8,873 nt of DNA from positions 1-8,873 of the forward strand of contig JBILMG010000031.1 in the NCBI GenBank assembly GCA_044375695.1. The letters are read 5' to 3'. The notes under the pieces are model-generated. The model had not been told where the DNA came from, did no database searches, and worked only from the letters and a program-made list of their open reading frames with translations. The translations under genes and the position numbers were made by a program. Positions 5,632 through 8,873 of the stretch are shown here, in pieces. This stretch comes from DATDYW01 sp044375695 (lineage in GTDB: Bacteria; Patescibacteriota; Minisyncoccia; Phycocordibacterales; JAACPR01). The stretch's first letter is position 1. The number at the start of each line of letters is the position of its first letter.

Positions 5632-6165
5632 TTACGCGCCGCGCTTACCCTGCTTGCGGCGAATGACCTCGCCGTCGTAGCGAATACCCTTGCCCTTGTA
5701 CGGCTCCGGCTTCTTGTAGCCACGGATAACCGCCGCGAACTCGCCAACCGCCTGCTTATCGAAGCCCTGGATGGTCATGGAGCCCTTCTCGGGGGTAACC
5801 TTGATGCCTTCCGGAATCTTGAGATCAACGGTGTGCGAGAGGCCAACAGAGAGGACAACCTTGTCGCCCTTAACCTCCATCTTGTAGCCGACGCCTTCGA
5901 CGAGGAGCTTGATCTCGTAACCTTCGGTCACGCCCTTGATGGCTCCCTTAATGAGCGAGGCGTAGGTGCCCCAGAGCGCGCGAGTGGAGATGGCCTGGTT
6001 CCTCGGGGTGAGGACAACGGTGTCGCCCTCGATGGCAGCCTCGATGACGGACTTGAGCTCAATCTTGAGCTCGCCCTTAGGGCCCTTCACGATCACGGCG
6101 CGACCGTCGAGGCGCACTTCGGCGCCCTTCGGGATGGCAATCGGCTTTTTTCCGAGGCGAGACAT
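5632..6165 (-). CDS. rplF: 50S ribosomal protein L6
   Basis: L6 binds the sarcin-ricin region of 23S rRNA near the factor-binding centre. At 177 residues its length is normal. The start MSRLGKKPIAIPKG and the two tandem L6 folds are visible. The second fold carries the signature PEPYKGKGIRY near residues 152-162 and a basic C-terminus (RRKQGKRGA). It lies 29 bases after rpsH and 11 before rplR. The upstream spacer contains AAACCTCT, which is not a Shine-Dalgarno site. Confidence 0.97.
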   Translation of the reverse strand: MSRLGKKPIAIPKGAEVRLDGRAVIVKGPKGELKIELKSVIEAAIEGDTVVLTPRNQAISTRALWGTYASLIKGAIKGVTEGYEIKLLVEGVGYKMEVKGDKVVLSVGLSHTVDLKIPEGIKVTPEKGSMTIQGFDKQAVGEFAAVIRGYKKPEPYKGKGIRYDGEVIRRKQGKRGA

Positions 6166-6194
6166 AGAGGTTTGCTAGGTGAAATTTCTATCGG

Positions 6195-6587
6195 TTACCA
6201 GACTTCGCAGAGCACCTCTCCGCCAATGTTGTTGCGGCGAGCCTCGCGGTCCGTCATCACGCCCTTCGGGGTGGTGAGGATGCGAAGGCCGTAGCCCTGG
6301 CGCATCGGACGAATGTCCTTAGCGGCCTTGTAGACGCGGCGGGAGAAGCGGGAGACCTTAGCGGCCTCGCTTACGGCCGGGCCGTCTTCGTTGTAGCGAA
6401 GGGTGACGACGATGCGACGCTTTACGTCCCCGCCCTTCACCTCGAAGGAATCAATGAATCCTTCCTTCTTGAGAACAGAGGCGATGGCCTCGACGAGCTT
6501 GGTGTGAGTCGCTTCGATGGTTCGCTTCCGAGCGGCGGAGGCGTTCTTGATCGAGATAACGAAGTTGGCGATGTGATCGGCTACCAT
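6195..6587 (-). CDS. rpsH: 30S ribosomal protein S8
   Basis: S8 is an early-binding protein of the central domain of 16S rRNA, and in some bacteria it also represses its own operon. The 130 residues begin with VADHIANFVISIKNA, and the C-terminal part holds RILTTPKGVMTDREARRNNIGGEVLCEVW-type motifs in the usual order (seen in two adjacent blocks from about residue 102). The start overlaps the rpsZ stop (ATGGTAG, 6581-6587), which implies translational coupling. No obvious copy of the E. coli S8 mRNA operator was recognised near rplE. Confidence 0.97.
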   Translation of the reverse strand: MVADHIANFVISIKNASAARKRTIEATHTKLVEAIASVLKKEGFIDSFEVKGGDVKRRIVVTLRYNEDGPAVSEAAKVSRFSRRVYKAAKDIRPMRQGYGLRILTTPKGVMTDREARRNNIGGEVLCEVW

Positions 6588-6766
6588 GAGGATTTGCGAA
6601 TACCAGGAATCTGACCCTCGTTAGCCTTCTCGCGGAAGCAAATGCGGCAGAGATCGAAATCCCGCATGAACCCACGCTTACGGCCGCAGAGGAAGCACCG
6701 TCGCACGACACGCGACGAGTACTTGGGCTTGCGCGCTGCGCGTACTTTTACCGAAGTTTTAGCCAT
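6581..6766 (-). CDS. rpsZ: 30S ribosomal protein S14, zinc-binding short form
   Basis: S14 is a late-assembly protein of the 30S head. The 61-residue product is the short zinc type, with C24-x2-C27 and C40-x2-C43 forming the zinc ribbon, and the typical ending GQIPGIRKSSW. The zinc-free long form (about 100 residues) is not present in this window. It follows rplE after 37 bases, the longest spacer inside the operon, and its end overlaps rpsH by 7 bases. Four intact cysteines imply a zinc requirement. Confidence 0.97.
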   Translation of the reverse strand: MAKTSVKVRAARKPKYSSRVVRRCFLCGRKRGFMRDFDLCRICFREKANEGQIPGIRKSSW

Positions 6767-6803
6767 TTGAGCTTGCTGTATCTATCAGTTTGACCTGTTC
6801 GTG

Positions 6804-7358
6804 TCAACGCGCCGCTTCGGCCGAGCGGAACGGAAAACCAATGTTGGCGAGGAAAGCGCGAGCTTCTGCCTTGGTTTTGGCGCTGGTAACGATGGTCACG
6901 GCGAGACCGAAGACGTCGCGGAGGTCACCGTCGGCGAGCTCCGGGAAAACGGCGCTCTCCTTGATGCCGACCGTAGCGTTCCCCATCTCGTCGATCGAAT
7001 CCGGGGAAAGGCCACGGAAGTCCTTGGTGCGCGGGAGGGCGACATTGAAGAGCTTGTCGAGGAATCCGCGCATGCGGGCGCCGCGGAGGGTGACCTGGAA
7101 GCCGGAGAGCTGGCCCTCGCGAACCTTGAAAGACGCAATGGACTTTCGGGCGTTGCGGGAGGCAGCCTTCTGGCCGGTGAGGATCGCGAGCTTCTGGCTG
7201 ATCATGTCCTGGCGCTTCTTGTCGGAAACGGAGCCGACGCCGACGGAGACCACAACCTTCTTGAGCTGCGGGACCTGCATCGGATTGCTGTAGGCGAAAT
7301 CCCCCTTCATGACCTCGAAGGCAGCCTTCTCTTTCTCGTGTACGGTTTTGGTCTTCAT
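6804..7358 (-). CDS. rplE: 50S ribosomal protein L5
   Basis: L5 binds 5S rRNA and contacts the P-site tRNA and the small subunit head. The 184-residue product shows the expected order: VPQLKKVVVSVGVG, LAILTGQKAASRNARKSIA, REGQLSGFQVTLRG, RMRGFLDKL, and the closing ANIGFPFRS. It is the only gene in the window that ends in TGA. The frame stays open for 14 further codons after this TGA, to a TAA overlapping the rpsZ start. The family's usual end (GFPFR) falls right before the TGA, so normal termination is the simpler reading. The rplX stop lies 11 bases upstream. Confidence 0.97.
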   Translation of the reverse strand: MKTKTVHEKEKAAFEVMKGDFAYSNPMQVPQLKKVVVSVGVGSVSDKKRQDMISQKLAILTGQKAASRNARKSIASFKVREGQLSGFQVTLRGARMRGFLDKLFNVALPRTKDFRGLSPDSIDEMGNATVGIKESAVFPELADGDLRDVFGLAVTIVTSAKTKAEARAFLANIGFPFRSAEAAR

Positions 7359-7369
7359 GGCGGGTGGCG

Positions 7370-7597
7370 TTACTTCTTGGCAGACGCTAGGCGGACGTTC
7401 GAACCGGAAATCGGCATCGGGCGCTCGACGACCTGACCCTTGGCACCGTTACGGCGAGGCTTGAGGTGGCGCTTACGGATGCCAACACCCTCGACAATGA
7501 CGAGGTTCTCGGACGGGAAGACCTCGAGGATCTTGCCGCTCTTGCCCTTGTCCGCGCCGCGGATGATGGTGACCGTATCGTTCTTCTTGACGTGCAT
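7370..7597 (-). CDS. rplX: 50S ribosomal protein L24, short form
   Basis: L24 is an assembly initiator that binds the 5' part of 23S rRNA near the exit tunnel. At 75 residues it is shorter than the ~100 of many bacteria. The KOW motif (VKKNDTVTIIRGADKGKSGKI-type, residues 3-23) and the following VEGVGIRKRHLKP segment are intact. The missing portion is the C-terminal ~25 residues. The end NVRLASAKK is followed by TAA, with no frameshift seen, so the short form appears genuine. It is spaced 9 bases after rplN and 11 before rplE. Confidence 0.95.
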   Translation of the reverse strand: MHVKKNDTVTIIRGADKGKSGKILEVFPSENLVIVEGVGIRKRHLKPRRNGAKGQVVERPMPISGSNVRLASAKK

Positions 7598-7606
7598 ATT
7601 GGTGCG

Positions 7607-7978
7607 CTAGATGACCTCAGGGGCGAGGGACGCGACCGACTGGTAGCCTCGCTCGGAAATCTCGCGAGGAACCGGACCGAAGACGCGGTTGCCGATCGGC
7701 TCGTGCTTGGTCTTGTCGACGGCAACAACAGCGTTCTCGTCGAAGCGGATGTAGGAACCATCCTTGCGGCGGAACGGCTTGCGCTGGCGAACGACGACGG
7801 CGTGCATGACCTCCTTCTTCTTGGCGGTCTTGCGGGGCTCGGCCTTCTGGACCGAGATCACGACGAGGTCGCCGATTTCCGCGTAGCGAGCCTTAGAGGC
7901 GCCGAGCACCTTGAACACGCGGCCAATCTTGGCGCCGGTGTTGTCTGCGATGACGACGATGGAGCGATCCTGAATCAT
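7607..7978 (-). CDS. rplN: 50S ribosomal protein L14
   Basis: L14 lies at the subunit interface and contacts 16S rRNA helix 14 and the silencing factor RsfS. The 123 residues match the family length closely. MIQDRSIVVIADNTGAK at the start, VVVRQRKPFRRKDGSYIRFDEN in the middle and RVFGPVPREI near the end are diagnostic. In E. coli this is the first gene of the spc operon, but here it follows rpsQ after only 11 bases with no visible promoter or terminator, so the S10 and spc units may be co-transcribed. Confidence 0.97.
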   Translation of the reverse strand: MIQDRSIVVIADNTGAKIGRVFKVLGASKARYAEIGDLVVISVQKAEPRKTAKKKEVMHAVVVRQRKPFRRKDGSYIRFDENAVVAVDKTKHEPIGNRVFGPVPREISERGYQSVASLAPEVI

Positions 7979-7989
7979 GGGTCTTTAGG

Positions 7990-8292
7990 TTAGCGGACGA
8001 CGATGAACCGCTTGTCCTTGGAGAGCGGGCGGCACTCGCGGATCTCGACCTGATCCCCTTCCACGCACTTGTTGCCCTCGTCGTGCGCCTTGTAGCGCTT
8101 GCGAGCCGAGAGGAACTTGCCGTAGCGCTCGTGCTTGAAGCGGCGGGTCACCACCACGACGATGGTGTCCTTCATCTTGGTCGAAGCGACGATGCCCTTG
8201 AGCACGCGACCCTTCGGAGCCTCGACGGCGCCTTCCGCCTTGTCGGCAGCCTTCTTGTCGGCGCGCTTGGTGGTCTTAGAAAAAATAGCCAT
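7990..8292 (-). CDS. rpsQ: 30S ribosomal protein S17 with a basic/acidic N-terminal extension
   Basis: S17 is a primary 16S rRNA-binding protein of the 5' domain. The core starts near residue 26 (PKGRVLKGIVASTKMKDTIVV) and continues through RRFKHERYGKFLSARKRYKAHDE and GDQVEIRECRPLSKDKRFIV, which is the complete fold. The first ~25 residues (SKTTKRADKKAADKAEGA) are an additional low-complexity, charged tail compared with the ~85-residue E. coli protein. The ATG at 8292 is the only ATG available before the core, and the 8-base spacer to rpmC supports it. Confidence 0.96.
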   Translation of the reverse strand: MAIFSKTTKRADKKAADKAEGAVEAPKGRVLKGIVASTKMKDTIVVVVTRRFKHERYGKFLSARKRYKAHDEGNKCVEGDQVEIRECRPLSKDKRFIVVR

Positions 8293-8300
8293 GGGAGTTA

Positions 8301-8516
8301 CTAGGCGGCCTTAGCGGAGCGGCGAATAGCGTTGAGGGCGGTCTCGGCGCGGGCAATCATCTTGCGCTGGTTGCGCGGGCTCTTGCCGGCAGCACCCGGG
8401 GTGCCAGCCTTGCCGAAGCGCGCCTGGCGCATGGCCTCGCGGGTCTCGGCCAGGAGGGCGACGAGGGCGGCCTCGTCTTTCTCGCGGATGTCTTTGCGCT
8501 GTGCTTTGGTCTTCAT
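8301..8516 (-). CDS. rpmC: 50S ribosomal protein L29
   Basis: L29 is a small two-helix protein at the tunnel exit, where it helps bind trigger factor and SRP. The 71 residues show a first helix (EKDEAALVALLAETREAMRQ) and a second (NQRKMIARAETALNAIRRS). A Gly/Ala/Pro-rich connection (KAGTPGAAGKSPR, about residues 36-48) joins them. The helical hairpin with the loop R-N-x-R-K-x-I-A-R fits L29, as does the position between rplP and rpsQ. The sequence is otherwise weakly conserved, so context carries much of the call. Confidence 0.92.
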   Translation of the reverse strand: MKTKAQRKDIREKDEAALVALLAETREAMRQARFGKAGTPGAAGKSPRNQRKMIARAETALNAIRRSAKAA

Positions 8517-8547
8517 GGGTGTGTCTTGAGGGGTGGCACTCTACCTG

Positions 8548-8873
8548 CTAGGCGCCGAAAGACAAGCGGGCAACGATACGGGTGGTCATCGGGAGCTTGG
8601 TGCCCGCCTTGCGGAGCGCCTCCTTCGCGACATCGGCGGTTACGCCGTCAACTTCGAAGATGACGCGGCCCGGGCGCACGATGCACTCGTAACCCTGCGG
8701 GTCACCCTTACCCTTACCCATTTTCACTTCGGAGGGCTTGCGGGTGAAAGGTCGGTCCGGGAAGATGCGGCACCAGGCGCGGCCGTTCTTGCCGAGGTGG
8801 CGAACCATGGCGCGGCGGGCAGCCTCAATCTGATTGGACTTCACGCGGGCCATGCCGGTCGCCTTGATGCCGT
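8548..8873 (-). CDS. rplP: 50S ribosomal protein L16, C-terminal three quarters (5' end outside window)
   Basis: L16 lies near the A-site tRNA elbow and the peptidyl transferase centre. About 107 residues are visible; the frame continues past the internal ATG at 8853 to the right edge (GIKATG before MARVKSNQIEAARRAM). That matches the L16 motif GLKAxGRGRLTARQIEAARRAM, so the gene begins outside the window and the ATG at 8853 is not the start. Other marks are FPDRPFTRKPSEVKMGKGKG and RPGRVIFEVDGV. The residue aligned with hydroxylated Arg81 of E. coli L16 (VRMGKGKG) is lysine here (VKMGKGKG). The spacer to rpmC is 31 bases. Confidence 0.96.
   Translation of the reverse strand, partial: GIKATGMARVKSNQIEAARRAMVRHLGKNGRAWCRIFPDRPFTRKPSEVKMGKGKGDPQGYECIVRPGRVIFEVDGVTADVAKEALRKAGTKLPMTTRIVARLSFGA

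Noticed and set aside
4562..5680. Plus-strand open frame of about 372 codons opposite rpsE and rplR
   Set aside because: Ala/Gly/Arg-rich shadow of well-conserved ribosomal protein genes. Its repeats simply mirror the S5 GGPGR repeats.

Overview
The window looks like a piece of a Candidate Phyla Radiation (Patescibacteria) chromosome, most likely a GC-rich member of the Parcubacteria group. GC is roughly 60% judged by eye. Four things point this way: rpsE is followed after 11 bases by rplO with no rpmD (L30), and L30 loss is a known CPR trait; the adk-position gene is of a divergent 'GRSGCGKGTQ' type; the partial first gene resembles a large ATPase family I associate with CPR genomes; and genes are tightly packed. 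No gene in the window requires a non-standard genetic code. All convincing genes are on the minus strand, so transcription runs from high to low coordinates.

From the right edge, positions 8873 to 2843 hold the end of the S10 operon and the spc operon in canonical order: rplP (5' end cut off by the window edge), rpmC, rpsQ, rplN, rplX, rplE, rpsZ (zinc type S14), rpsH, rplF, rplR, rpsE, [no rpmD], rplO, secY. Spacings are mostly 8 to 37 bases. rpsZ/rpsH overlap by 7 bases and rplO/secY by 8. This unit supplies ribosomal proteins of both subunits and the translocon channel. It ends in a strong hairpin terminator just after secY.

A gene-free, hairpin-rich stretch of about 300 bases (2535-2842) separates secY from a second block: adk-like nucleotide kinase (1953-2534), map (1150-1920, GTG start) and a partial gene running off the left edge (1-1091). 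In contrast to the ribosomal operon, each of these three genes has a TGC-TAnnnT extended -10 element only 6 to 9 bases before its start codon. This suggests separate, leaderless or nearly leaderless transcripts. A terminator-like hairpin sits at the end of adk and a hairpin without a T-tract follows map. infA and rpmJ, which often follow map, are absent here.

No Shine-Dalgarno motif was seen before any of the 15 genes whose start is visible. The most interesting points are the promoter/start-codon architecture, the lack of Shine-Dalgarno sites, the GGPGR-repeat extension of S5 with a perfect 30-bp tandem duplication, the divergent kinase, the partial secretion/conjugation-like ATPase gene, and the structured secY-adk spacer. 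Most of the window is otherwise conserved housekeeping.
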